Origin: Paenibacillus curdlanolyticus YK9
GTDB lineage: Bacteria; Bacillota; Bacilli; Paenibacillales; Paenibacillaceae
Assembly: GCF_000179615.1 (NCBI RefSeq)
Contig: NZ_AEDD01000001.1
Location: 248,001-312,000 of the forward strand
Reading direction: 5' to 3'
DNA: 64,000 nucleotides
Both the position numbers and the translations under genes were made by a program. The notes beneath the pieces were generated by a model. That model was not told where the DNA came from. It was given only the letters and a program-made list of their open reading frames with translations, and did no database searches. Positions 34,285-43,900 of the stretch are shown piece after piece. The first letter of the stretch is position 1, and each line of letters opens with the position of its first letter.

Positions 34285-35182
34285 AGATCGTCTGGGCATG
34301 CGCAATTTGAGCCGATGGCTCGGAGGTCATGCTGGACGTTATGGTGGCGAGCAGCGGAATAAGGGGCAAAAACAACAGCGCCCCTGCAACGTTTAAGACG
34401 ATGTGTGAGAGCGCGACATATCGTCCCGCCTGCGTGGCGCTGATTGCGGCGAGAATGGCGGTGAAGCAAGTGCCGACATTTGCGCCGAGTATGATAGCTA
34501 TACTTATCTCGATCGGCATGGCGCCGATGGAAGCGAGTCCCATGACGATGCCAATGACGGCGGCGCTGCTATGTATAGCAGCCGTCAGCAGCGTCCCTGC
34601 AACGATGCCCCAAAGCATGCTGGTGCGAGCACGATCGAGGAACCATTCGAACATGCCGCTTGCTTGCAAGGACGGGCCGATCGATTGCATCGTCGTTATG
34701 CCGATCAGAATAAGCGCGAAGCCGATGGCGACGACAGACAGCAGCCGAAGAGGCAGCAGCAGCGGCTCAGCCCTTCGCCAGGCGAGGATGCGCATCTCGC
34801 CAAGCAGCGCTGTCAACAGCCATGCTGCAGATGCGCCGAGCAGCAGCGGCATGCCCATTCTGCCGAGCTGCAAGCCGATGAGCTCGGTTGTCAGGCAAGT
34901 GCCGATGTTCGTGCCAAGCACGATGCCAAGGGTACGAGGGAACGTAAGCAGGCCGGCATTTACGAGGCCGATGGATAGAACGGTAACGGCGGTGCTGCTC
35001 TGCAGCACCGCCGTTGTTGCGGTACCTGTAAGCAGCCCATGCAGCGGCGTGGCCGTAAAGCGGCGGAGAATGGCGGCAAGATAAGGCCCGGCCCAGCGGC
35101 TTAACGCCAGCTCCATCAGCTTCATGCCCGCCATGAAGATGGCAAACCCGTAAATGACGGGTCCGATTATGGAATGGAACAT
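34205..35182 (-). CDS. Na/Pi cotransporter family protein
   Basis: Membrane protein of the NptA/Na-Pi type, about eight to nine hydrophobic segments in 325 residues. The two inverted repeats each carry the family signature: LQSSTAVTVLSIGLVNAG in the first half and IHSSAAVIGIVMGLASIG in the second, both followed by GxNIGTC/GANVGTC. It lacks a C-terminal PhoU domain. ATG 35182 follows AAAGGAGC on the minus strand. Convergent with deoC, overlapping 80 bases. Likely ion-coupled phosphate transport; the ion and anion are not shown by sequence. No terminator is visible between the convergent ends. Confidence 0.9.
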   Translation of the reverse strand: MFHSIIGPVIYGFAIFMAGMKLMELALSRWAGPYLAAILRRFTATPLHGLLTGTATTAVLQSSTAVTVLSIGLVNAGLLTFPRTLGIVLGTNIGTCLTTELIGLQLGRMGMPLLLGASAAWLLTALLGEMRILAWRRAEPLLLPLRLLSVVAIGFALILIGITTMQSIGPSLQASGMFEWFLDRARTSMLWGIVAGTLLTAAIHSSAAVIGIVMGLASIGAMPIEISIAIILGANVGTCFTAILAAISATQAGRYVALSHIVLNVAGALLFLPLIPLLATITSSMTSEPSAQIAHAQTIFNIACSLLALPLCYLPIARRPTLEQL

Positions 35183-35260
35183 AAGACGGCTCCTTTCGAT
35201 TCGATCACCCTCACCCGGAGCGCCGCAAACGAAGCCGGATTGCACCGGTGCATTTTGGCT

Positions 35261-35445
35261 CTAACGGACCGAGGGGACGTTATTTTGGTTAAAACAACCC
35301 ATACGGGAATGTAACGGACCCAGGGGCTGTTATTTGGTCTAAACCGGCCACAAATCTGCTGTTTTTCGGGGAATAGCGGCGCACAGGTCCGTTAGAATTG
35401 CGTAAGGCCGCGAATTCCCCATTTAGCGGCTTTACGGTCCGTTAG
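35261..35445. repeat. Cluster of four ~50-bp intergenic repeat units, two per strand
   Basis: Units start with (C/G)TAACGGACC. Two are on the plus strand (35261 and 35311, exactly 50 bases apart), two on the minus strand (35386-35395 and 35436-35445, also exactly 50 apart). Plus units continue (G/C)AGGGG(A/C)(C/T)GTTATTT; minus units contain GCCGCTA with an AT-rich follow-on. The mirrored order lets the region fold as a long imperfect hairpin. No coding frame. Likely an interspersed repeat family of this lineage. Confidence 0.7.
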
Positions 35446-35454
35446 CAGGGGGTT

Positions 35455-35619
35455 CATGCGCATGCGCTACTTGGCCGTACGCGCTGCATGTGTCGTGCGC
35501 GCTGCATGCGTCGCATGAGCCACATGTTCGTACGCACTGCATGTGTCGTACGCGCAGCGCACAACCCACATGCACACCACATGCGCGCCGCATATGCTCT
35601 GCACGCAGCATGCGCATGC
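35455..35619. repeat. Alternating purine-pyrimidine tract with 20-bp direct repeats
   Basis: A 165-base stretch dominated by GC, CA/TG and AT steps. Three imperfect direct repeats occur: GTACGCGCTGCATGTGTCGT (35477-35496), GTGCGCGCTGCATGCGTCGC (35495-35514) and GTACGCACTGCATGTGTCGT (35530-35549). Both edges carry the palindrome CATGCGCATG (35455-35464, 35609-35618). Cys/His/Ala-rich frames here look like by-products. Composition favours left-handed (Z) DNA. Confidence 0.65.
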
Positions 35620-35783
35620 AGAACCGTGTAGCGGCGGCTTACGATTCGGATGATCGCATCCGAACGCATCTATCCGGCATCTTCATCCATATGCGGGTGA
35701 GCGGACAAGAATGACGGGCTCATGATGGCCCCTAGTGAAACAATCTCGAGTAATCAAGCTGAATTGAAAGTGGAAAGGGACGA

Positions 35784-37178
35784 ATGAAAATGAAGCGCGC
35801 AACGGTTATTTTGCAGCGGAATCGAAAGAAACGACTGGAGGACGGGCATCCGTGGGTGTATGCAAGCGAGATTGATCGGCTCGATGGCGAGGCTCAGCCT
35901 GGCGATATGGTGGACGTGGCGAATCATCAAGGCAAATATTTAGCGAGCGGATTCTGGAATCCGGCATCGCAAATTACAGTTCGTATCGTTGGCTATGAGC
36001 CAAACGTTACGATGGACGAGGCGTTCTTCATCGAACGGTTCCGCCGCTGCGAAGCGCATCGCAGCCGATTTGTTGACGACCGTGACTGCAGGCTGGTATA
36101 TGGGGAAGCAGACTTCCTTTCCGGGCTAGTCGTCGACCGATTCGGGGGCGTTCTGGTGATCCAGATTTTGTCGCTCGGGATGGACGTTAGGCGTGACCTT
36201 ATCGTCCGCGCGCTTGCAGAGGTGTTTCAGCCGATCGGCATTTACGAGCGCAGCGATGTCGGCGTTCGCTCGCTTGAAGGACTTGAACAGCGGACTGGCG
36301 TCTTATACGGCGATTGCCCGCGCATCGTGGAAATTAGCGAAAATGGCTTGAAGATGGAAGTCGATATCGTGGAAGGCCAGAAGACGGGTTATTTCTTTGA
36401 TCAACGGGAAAACCGGGCATCCATCGAACCGCTGATGAAGGGCTGGGGAGGTCGAAGCGGCATCCGTCTGGAGGAGCGTCCGGCAGAGGACACTGAAATT
36501 ATGCAGCTCGTTCCCGTTAACGCGAATGGCAAGGAAGTGACTTTCCCTTATTGGGATGGCGCAACGGTGCTGGAATGCTTCGCGCACACGGGCAGCTTCA
36601 CGCTGCATGCCTGCAAATACGGCGCAAAAAAAGTGACATGCCTCGATATTTCGGAGCATGCGATCGATACGGCGCGCCGGAACGTCGCACGCAATGGCTT
36701 CGATGACCGGGTAGAGTTCGTTGTGGCTGATGCCTTCGATTATTTGCGCCATCAAGCCAAAGGCGTCGATGACCGTCTTGCCCGCGCAGCGGTTAATCAG
36801 GAGGAAGGCCGCAAGGTCGATACGTCCAAGAAGCTGCAAGCAGGAGGCGGTCGGACTTGGGATGTCGTCGTGCTTGATCCGCCGGCGTTTACCAAAACGC
36901 GCGGTGCGGTGAGCGGTGCGGTACGCGGCTATAAAGACATTAACCTGCACGGCATGAAGCTGGTAAATGACGGCGGATATCTGGTGACGGCCAGCTGCTC
37001 ATACCATATGAAACCGGAGCTGTTCTTGGAGACGATCCAAGAGGCAGCGCGGGATGCAGGCAAGCTGCTGCGTCTCGTGGAATGGCGTGCGGCTGGCAAG
37101 GACCATCCGCAGCTGCTCGGCGTCAGCGAAGGCCATTATTTGAAATTTGCTATCTTCGAAGTGCAAAGTCGGCGGTAA
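35784..37178 (+). CDS. RlmI-like class I rRNA methyltransferase with two insertions
   Basis: SAM-dependent methyltransferase related to RlmI/YwbD (23S rRNA cytosine-5). An N-terminal PUA domain (RKKRLEDGHPWVYASEID) is followed by the EEHUD-like region (DVGVRSLEGL, FFDQRENR) and the Rossmann domain (FAHTGSFTLHA, LDPPAFTK, TASCSYHM with the catalytic cysteine region). At 464 residues it is ~70 longer than typical members. The extra sequence is in two blocks: about residues 218-252 after FFDQRENR and about 323-358 before the LDPPAF motif. ATG 35784 follows AAAGGGA. Both blocks are charged and probably surface loops. Confidence 0.88.
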   Translation: MKMKRATVILQRNRKKRLEDGHPWVYASEIDRLDGEAQPGDMVDVANHQGKYLASGFWNPASQITVRIVGYEPNVTMDEAFFIERFRRCEAHRSRFVDDRDCRLVYGEADFLSGLVVDRFGGVLVIQILSLGMDVRRDLIVRALAEVFQPIGIYERSDVGVRSLEGLEQRTGVLYGDCPRIVEISENGLKMEVDIVEGQKTGYFFDQRENRASIEPLMKGWGGRSGIRLEERPAEDTEIMQLVPVNANGKEVTFPYWDGATVLECFAHTGSFTLHACKYGAKKVTCLDISEHAIDTARRNVARNGFDDRVEFVVADAFDYLRHQAKGVDDRLARAAVNQEEGRKVDTSKKLQAGGGRTWDVVVLDPPAFTKTRGAVSGAVRGYKDINLHGMKLVNDGGYLVTASCSYHMKPELFLETIQEAARDAGKLLRLVEWRAAGKDHPQLLGVSEGHYLKFAIFEVQSRR

Positions 37179-37182
37179 GCTG

Positions 37183-37231
37183 AAACAGCCTTCAAGCCGA
37201 CGTCCGAGACGAAGGCTTGGAGGCTGTTTTT
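37183..37231 (+). terminator. Terminator of the methyltransferase gene
   Basis: AAACAGCC-TTCAAGCC (37183-37198) pairs with GGCTTGG-AGGCTGTTT (37213-37229), followed by TT. Confidence 0.85.
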
Positions 37232-37298
37232 GTAGATTTGTGCTAGAATGGAGTCACTTATGCAATGATCGACATGCAAGGAAAAGGTGGTGCAAACG

Positions 37299-40200
37299 AT
37301 GGCTCTTCGATTTGTTCTTGGCCGCTCCGGGGCGGGGAAAACCCGGCATAGCCTGGATGAAATCCGTGCCAAGCTGCTGACGAATCCCGATGGACCGCCG
37401 CTCATTATGCTCGTGCCTGAGCAAGCGACGTTCCAAACGGAGTATGAGCTGCTTCGGGAAGCGGGAAGCCGCCGAGGCACTGTGCGCGCACAGGCGCTCA
37501 GCTTTCGGAGGCTGGCGTTTCGCGTCATGCAGGAAACGGGCGGAACGGCGTTGGTGCCTATCGATGAGAATGGCAAGAACATGCTGCTGTACAAGCTCAT
37601 GCATCGGCTGGAGCCCGAGCTTCGGCTATTCCAAGGCGCCGGAGGCCAGCCGGGATTTATAGAACGGTTAGGCGAGCTGCTGACCGAGTGGAAACGCTAT
37701 GGCGTCGACAACGGTCGGTTAGCCGATCTGGTCGGGACCGCCAGCGCTTCTGAAGGCGGGGCGGCATCGCCGCTTCTCGTGCGCAAGCTTCATGACCTTA
37801 GGCTGATCTATGAGGCGATGGAGCTTGAGACGGCGCATCTCTACGCAGACGCAGAAGATTATTTGACTTATTTGGCTCGCGGCTATGCATTAAGCCCGTC
37901 CTTGCACGGCGCTGAAATATGGATCGACGGCTTTCACGGCTTTACGCCCAAGGAATACGAAGCGCTGGCTGCGATTATCGGTTCGGCCGCGAATGTTACC
38001 GTAAACTTGACGCTGGATCGGCCTTACGATGGCGGAGATCGCCCTCATGAGCTTGAGCTGTTCCATCCATCGGCACAAACCTATATCCAGTTAAGGGAGC
38101 TTGCTGAGGCAGGCGGCGTAGACATTGCTTCGGTCACATCGCTGGACGAAGCTCTGCCTCGCCTGCCGAGATTTGCCCATAGCCCGGTGCTGGCCCATGT
38201 CGAGCGGCACTATGCCACTCGTCGCCCGATGGCTGATACGAAGGCCTCGATGTTTGATCCGCAGCGACCAGAGGGCCAAATTTCGCTGCATGCAGCGCCG
38301 AATCGGCGGGCAGAAGCGGAAGCGGCTGTGCGCGACATGGTGCGGCGAGCGCGTGAAGAGGGCTACCGCTGGCGCGACATGGCCATAATGGTGCGGAATG
38401 CGACGGATTATACCGATTATTTGACTGAACTTATGCAGGATTATCAAATTCCTTATTTTTTGGATCAAAAACGTACCGCATCCCATCATCCGCTCGTTGA
38501 GTTTATCCGTTCTTCCCTTGAAACGGTGCTGCATGGCTGGAAGTACGATGCAGTGTTCCGGTGCATGAAGACGGAGCTGCTGTTCCCCGGCGAGAATGAG
38601 GCTTCGAGGCTGACGCGGGAGTCGTTCGATCTGCTCGAAAATTACGCGTTAGCCGCAGGCATTGACGGCTGGCGTTGGCTGGAGATCAAAAGCTGGAGGC
38701 CGCTCGTACGCGAGTCCCTTGAGCAAGCGGAGGCAGCGGAAGCGACCCGTACGGAGCTCGAACGGTTCCAAGTTGTGCTGGAAGCAAGGGAAGCGATCGT
38801 CGCGCCGCTGCGCCAGCTAAGCGATGCTTTGCAAGGAGCGCGAAATGTCCGAACGATGTGCGAGGCGCTATACGTGCTGCTGGACCAAGCTGGCGCGGCA
38901 GACCGGCTTGAGCGGTGGAGCCGTGCAGATGCGGAAGCGGGCCGCGTGCGACAGGCAAGGTCGCATCGTCAGCTATGGGATAGCGTGATGGCGCTGCTCG
39001 ATCAATTGGTGGAGATGACCGGAGACGAGCCGCTTAGCCCGGAGCTTTTTGCAGGAATGATTACGACGGGGTTAGACAGCCTGAAATTAGCTTCGGTTCC
39101 GCCTTCCCTGGATCAAGTGCTGATCGGGAGCGTTGACCGAACGCGTTCCGGCGAAGTGAAGGTTTGTTATGTGCTGGGCGCCAATGACGGCGTTCTGCCG
39201 ATGCGCATGCAAGAGGACGGCGTGCTGACCGAGCAGGAAAGAGATATGCTAGCGGATGCCGGCATGCAGCTTGCTCCAAGCGTGCGGCGCCGATTGTTGG
39301 ACGAGCGGTTCATGATCTATAACGCCTTGTCGGCCCCGAGCCGCCATTTATGGGTCAGCTACGCGATGGCGGATGAGGAAGGGAAAAGCTTGCATCCCTC
39401 GGAGCTGATCCGCCACTTGCGGGCAATGTTTCCATCGCTTGCCGAGCGGGGGATTTACAGCGACCCTCTCGCAGCGATGTCGACAGAGGAGCAGCTTTCG
39501 TTCGCGACGCGTCCGCATGCGGCACTGCCGCATTTGATCGCCAAGCTGAGAGAATGGCGTCAAGGAGCCGCCATTCAGCCGCTTTGGTGGGATGTGTTCA
39601 GCTGGTATGCCATCCGGCCGGAGTGGCAGGAGGCGCTGCGCCGCCGAACGGCTTCGCTTGATTATCGCAACGAAGAGCCGCCATTGCCGCCAGAGACAGC
39701 CACTATGCTGTATGGCGAACGGCTCCGCGCCAGCGTTTCGCGCATGGAACGATTCGTATCGTGTCCGTTTCAGCATTTTGCGTCCTACGGGCTAAGGCTT
39801 CAAGAGCGTGCGGTCTATCGGATCGAAGCGCCGGATATCGGCCAGCTGTTCCACGCGGCCCTTAGCCGCGTTGCGGACAAGTTCGGCCGCCGCTGGGGCG
39901 CCGTTACGGATGAGCAGGCGGCAGCCGCCGCCTCTGAGGTTGTAGACGAGCTAGCGCCTCGGCTGCAGTCGGAAATTTTGCTCAGCAGCGGTCGCCATCG
40001 GTTTATGCTCGGACGGCTGAAAGCGATCATCTCGCAGGCCGCAATCATGCTGGGCGATCACGCAAGGCGGGCATCTTTCCACCCTGTTGGGCTGGAAATC
40101 GATTTTGGCCCGGAAGGCACGCTGCCTTCGCTCGTTGTTCCGCTGCCTGATGGCGGCGAAGTGGAGCTGGTGGGCCGGATTGACCGAGTGGATGCCGCAG

Positions 40201-40922
40201 AGACCGAGGATGGCCTGCTTCTGCGCGTGCTTGATTACAAATCGAGCGCTACGAGCTTGCGATTGGAGGAGGTTGCCTTCGGGCTGTCGCTCCAAATGCT
40301 CGCGTACTTGGATGTCATTCTGACGCATGGTTCGAATTGGCTAGGCAAAGAAGTGAAGCCCGCAGGCGTGCTTTATTTCCATGTGCACAATCCGCTGCTT
40401 CAAGCTTCGAGCGGCATCCAAGCAGCTGAAGCGCGCAAGCTTCGGCTTAAGAAATTCAAGACGAAGGGATTGCTTATCGCTGATGAACAGGTCGTTCGCT
40501 TAATGGATGGCGAGCTGGAATCCGGGCATTCGGAGGTGCTGCCGCTGGCGCTCAAAAAAGACGGCTCCTTCTACAGCAGCTCGTCGGTTGTGCCCGAGGA
40601 GGGCTGGGATACGCTTCGCCGAACGGTTCGCCGGACGATCGGGCAAATCGGCGGCGCGATCGGCTGCGGCACGGTGGCGATTTCACCGTATCGACTCGGG
40701 GGCAAATCGCCGTGCACGTTTTGCTCGTTCAAGCCGGTGTGTCAATTCGATCCGCTGTTTGATGGGAATGACTATGTAAAGCTGCCCAAGCCGGCGAAGG
40801 ATGACATTTGGCGCATGCTCGATGCCGATGAATCCGGTGAAGATCGGATGGGCAGGGCAATGGCGGATACAGCAGAAGCATTCATGACGAGGAGGGACGC
40901 ACATGACAGGCGTAACGTTTAG
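37299..40922 (+). CDS. addB: ATP-dependent nuclease subunit B (AddB)
   Basis: Partner of AddA in the AddAB helicase-nuclease that processes double-strand breaks and reads Chi. It has a Walker A (GRSGAGKT, residues 8-15) in an inactivated helicase fold and a C-terminal RecB-type nuclease (LRVLDYKSSATSL). The iron-sulfur cluster ligands characteristic of AddB are all present: C822, C1139, C1142 and C1148. 1207 residues, slightly above the B. subtilis length. ATG 37299 follows AAGGTGG; GTG 37287 is less likely. It overlaps addA by 20 bases. Confidence 0.95.
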   Translation: MALRFVLGRSGAGKTRHSLDEIRAKLLTNPDGPPLIMLVPEQATFQTEYELLREAGSRRGTVRAQALSFRRLAFRVMQETGGTALVPIDENGKNMLLYKLMHRLEPELRLFQGAGGQPGFIERLGELLTEWKRYGVDNGRLADLVGTASASEGGAASPLLVRKLHDLRLIYEAMELETAHLYADAEDYLTYLARGYALSPSLHGAEIWIDGFHGFTPKEYEALAAIIGSAANVTVNLTLDRPYDGGDRPHELELFHPSAQTYIQLRELAEAGGVDIASVTSLDEALPRLPRFAHSPVLAHVERHYATRRPMADTKASMFDPQRPEGQISLHAAPNRRAEAEAAVRDMVRRAREEGYRWRDMAIMVRNATDYTDYLTELMQDYQIPYFLDQKRTASHHPLVEFIRSSLETVLHGWKYDAVFRCMKTELLFPGENEASRLTRESFDLLENYALAAGIDGWRWLEIKSWRPLVRESLEQAEAAEATRTELERFQVVLEAREAIVAPLRQLSDALQGARNVRTMCEALYVLLDQAGAADRLERWSRADAEAGRVRQARSHRQLWDSVMALLDQLVEMTGDEPLSPELFAGMITTGLDSLKLASVPPSLDQVLIGSVDRTRSGEVKVCYVLGANDGVLPMRMQEDGVLTEQERDMLADAGMQLAPSVRRRLLDERFMIYNALSAPSRHLWVSYAMADEEGKSLHPSELIRHLRAMFPSLAERGIYSDPLAAMSTEEQLSFATRPHAALPHLIAKLREWRQGAAIQPLWWDVFSWYAIRPEWQEALRRRTASLDYRNEEPPLPPETATMLYGERLRASVSRMERFVSCPFQHFASYGLRLQERAVYRIEAPDIGQLFHAALSRVADKFGRRWGAVTDEQAAAAASEVVDELAPRLQSEILLSSGRHRFMLGRLKAIISQAAIMLGDHARRASFHPVGLEIDFGPEGTLPSLVVPLPDGGEVELVGRIDRVDAAETEDGLLLRVLDYKSSATSLRLEEVAFGLSLQMLAYLDVILTHGSNWLGKEVKPAGVLYFHVHNPLLQASSGIQAAEARKLRLKKFKTKGLLIADEQVVRLMDGELESGHSEVLPLALKKDGSFYSSSSVVPEEGWDTLRRTVRRTIGQIGGAIGCGTVAISPYRLGGKSPCTFCSFKPVCQFDPLFDGNDYVKLPKPAKDDIWRMLDADESGEDRMGRAMADTAEAFMTRRDAHDRRNV

Positions 40923-43900
40923 CCCCAAGCCGGCAGGCGCGTCCTGGACGGATGACCAATGGCGCGCGGTTTCGGCGGAGGGCGGCAACGTTTTGGTTGC
41001 TGCTGCTGCCGGCTCTGGCAAGACGGCCGTGCTGGTTGAGCGCATCATTCGCAAAATATCGGCGGATACCGATGTAGATCGGCTGCTCGTCGCAACGTTT
41101 ACGAAGGCGGCGGCGTCCGAAATGAAGGAGCGGGTAAGGATCGCGCTGGAAGGCGCGCTTGCCCGCGACCCGGAATCGGAGCATTTGCGCAGGCAGCTGG
41201 CGTTGATTAACCGTTCCTCGATAACGACGCTTCACTCGTTCTGCCTTGAGGTGATTCGAAGCTATTATCCGTTAATCGGATTGGACCCCGGCTTTCGAAT
41301 GGCGGGCGAGACGGAGAGCGAGCTGCTTCGCATGGAAGCGCTGGATGAGCTGTTTGAGCGCAAATATGCCGGTGAAGATGAAGACAGCGGCCAGTTTTTG
41401 AACCTCGCGGAGCGATATGGCGGAGAACGCGGAGATGAGCCGCTGTATCGGCTCGTCCAGAAGCTATATGATTTCTCGAGAAGCAATCCATGGCCGGAGC
41501 ATTGGCTTCGCGCGACAGCGGTCAAATTCCGCCTTCCCTCCGATATGCCGCTCAGCGCAACGGATTGGGTGGAAGCAGCCCGGGCGGATGTTCATCTGGC
41601 GCTGCAGGGAGCGGCAGGGCTATTCGAGCAAGCGCTGGCGCTTACTCGGCTGCCTGCGGGGCCTGCGCCTTATGGTGATACGCTGGATGAAGACCGGAAG
41701 GTCGTTGCGCAATTGGCGAATGCCGTTGCGTCGGAGCCTTGGGAAGCTTGGCCGGAAGCGTTCGCTTCTGCTTCATTTGGCCGATTGAAGGCGATGCGGG
41801 GCGATGAATTCGACAAGCAGCTGCAGGAACGGGCGAAGGAGCTGCGGGACAAAGCCAAAACGCTCATCGCGGGACTGACGGACAAATGGTTCCGCCGCAC
41901 GCCAGAGCAGCTGCGCGAAGATTTGGAAGAGCTTGCACCGCTCATGGAGGCGCTGTCTGAGCTCGTGATTGCATTCGGCCATCGTTATGACGAGCTGAAG
42001 CGGGAGAAGGGGCTGCTTGACTTCAGCGACCTTGAGCACAGCTGCCTGCGCATCCTTCGGGCTGCTGAATCTTCGCCTGAGCAAGAGTTGCCTTCCGCTG
42101 CGGCGCTGGAATACCAGCAGCGCTTTGTTGAAATTTTGCTGGACGAGTATCAGGATACGAACACGGTGCAGGAAGCGATCGTTTCGCTCATTGCGAAGCC
42201 TGGCAACCGGTTTATGGTTGGCGACGTAAAGCAGAGCATTTATCGTTTCCGACTAGCTGAGCCGAACCTGTTCCTCACCAAATATAAAACCTATGTGCCA
42301 GCCGATCAGATCGGGGAGACTGCAGATAGTCCATCTATTTCTACCGCTTCGCAATCAGGCGTCCGCATCGATCTGGCCCGCAATTTCCGCAGCCGAGCGG
42401 AAGTCGTCGATGGCGTGAATGGCATTTTTCGTGCGGTTATGCGGGAGACGGTCGGAGAGCTGGAGTATGATGAGCGAGCGGAGCTCGTATGCGGCGCAGC
42501 CTATCCTTCGCCTGACAGGGCGGATCGTTTTGCTGCAGAGCTTGTGCTGGTCGACCGCAAAGGCACAAGCGACGTCTCAGGCATGGATGCTGGCGAATCG
42601 CTGGCGGATGAGGATTCCAGCGGTGACGCAGATGGGGAGGGCTTAACGCCAGCGATGGAAGCGGCAGAGCTGCAGACGGCGCAGCTGGAGGCGCGGGTCA
42701 TTGCAAGGCGGATACGCGAGCTGATGGACGAGGGATATCCCGTATGGGACGGCAGGCGCAAGGAAACGAGGCCGCTCCAGTTCCGCGATATCGTCATTTT
42801 GCTGCGCGCTACGCAGCAATGGGCGCCGATCATGATCGAGGAGCTGCAAACGTTCGATATTCCGGCTTACGCCGAGCTAGGCACCGGCTATTTTGATGCG
42901 ACCGAGGTTGAGGTGATGATGTCGCTGCTGCGCATCATCGATAATCCGTATCAGGATATCCCCCTTGCAGGCGCATTGCGGTCGCCGATCTTCGGGCTTA
43001 CGGCTGAAGAGCTGGCGAAGGTGCGCATTGCGCTGCGAAGCGGCAGCTTCTACGAGGCGATTCGTTATTCGGCTTCAGCTGAAGCGCTGCCAAGCGGCGT
43101 TCAGGCCAAGCTGGAGCAGTTTCTGAGCCAGTTGGACAGGTGGCGGGAGCTTGCCCGTAGAGGCTCGCTCGTTGAGCTGCTGGCGCTGCTGTATCGCGAA
43201 ACTGGCTATTATGACTTCGTCGGCGGGCTGCCAGGTGGCGCACAGCGGCAGGCGAATCTGCGTGCGCTGATGGACCGTGCGCGGCAGTATGAAGCGACCT
43301 CGTTCCGGGGGCTGTTCCGATTTTTGCGCTTTATCGAGCGAATGCGCGATACCGGCGGCGATTTAGGCTCTGCCAGAGCGTTGGGCGAGCAGGAGGACGT
43401 CGTCCGGATCATGTCGATCCACAAGAGCAAAGGGCTGGAGTTTCCGGTCGTGTTCGTAGCGGGGCTTGGCAAAATGTTCAATATGCAGGATTTGAATGCG
43501 CCCTTCCTTCTCCATAAGGAACTGGGCTACGGGCCGAAATTCATCGATGCCCAGCTGCGCGTCAGCTACCCGACGTTGCCTTACTTGGCAATCGGACGAC
43601 GCATGCGGATGGAACTGCTAGCGGAAGAGATGCGAGTGCTGTACGTAGCGGTGACGAGGCCGAAGGAGAAAATGATCCTGATCGGCTCCGTATCGGATGC
43701 GGAAGCCAAGCTGGCGAGCTGGAGCGGAGCCGCTGATTTGGAAGGGCGGCTGTCGGATGACCGGCTTGCTGCCGCGCGCGCCTATTTGGATTGGGTCGGT
43801 CCGCTTGCAGTCGGCAGCGGCATGCTGACGACGATAAGCGCAGAAGGCGTCACGGCGCTGAACGAGGTGGAGCAGATCGTGTCAGACGATCGTGCGGGCG

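Noticed and set aside
34329-35084. 251-codon plus-strand frame opposite the Na/Pi transporter
   Set aside because: The minus-strand frame has clear family motifs and a good start; the plus-strand product is a low-complexity Met/Ser/Ala/Pro mixture.
35261-35619. Possible CRISPR array
   Set aside because: Only four ~10-20 base repeats on both strands, without equal unique spacers in one direction; no cas genes anywhere in the window.
35432-35669. Two overlapping Cys/His/Arg-rich minus-strand frames, metallothionein-like at first sight
   Set aside because: They come from the alternating GC/CA repeats in two frames at once; no ribosome binding site and no conserved spacing of cysteines.
37244-37249. 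Promoter for addB (TAGAAT)
   Set aside because: The only TTGGAG nearby overlaps the terminator stem and is 21 bases away.
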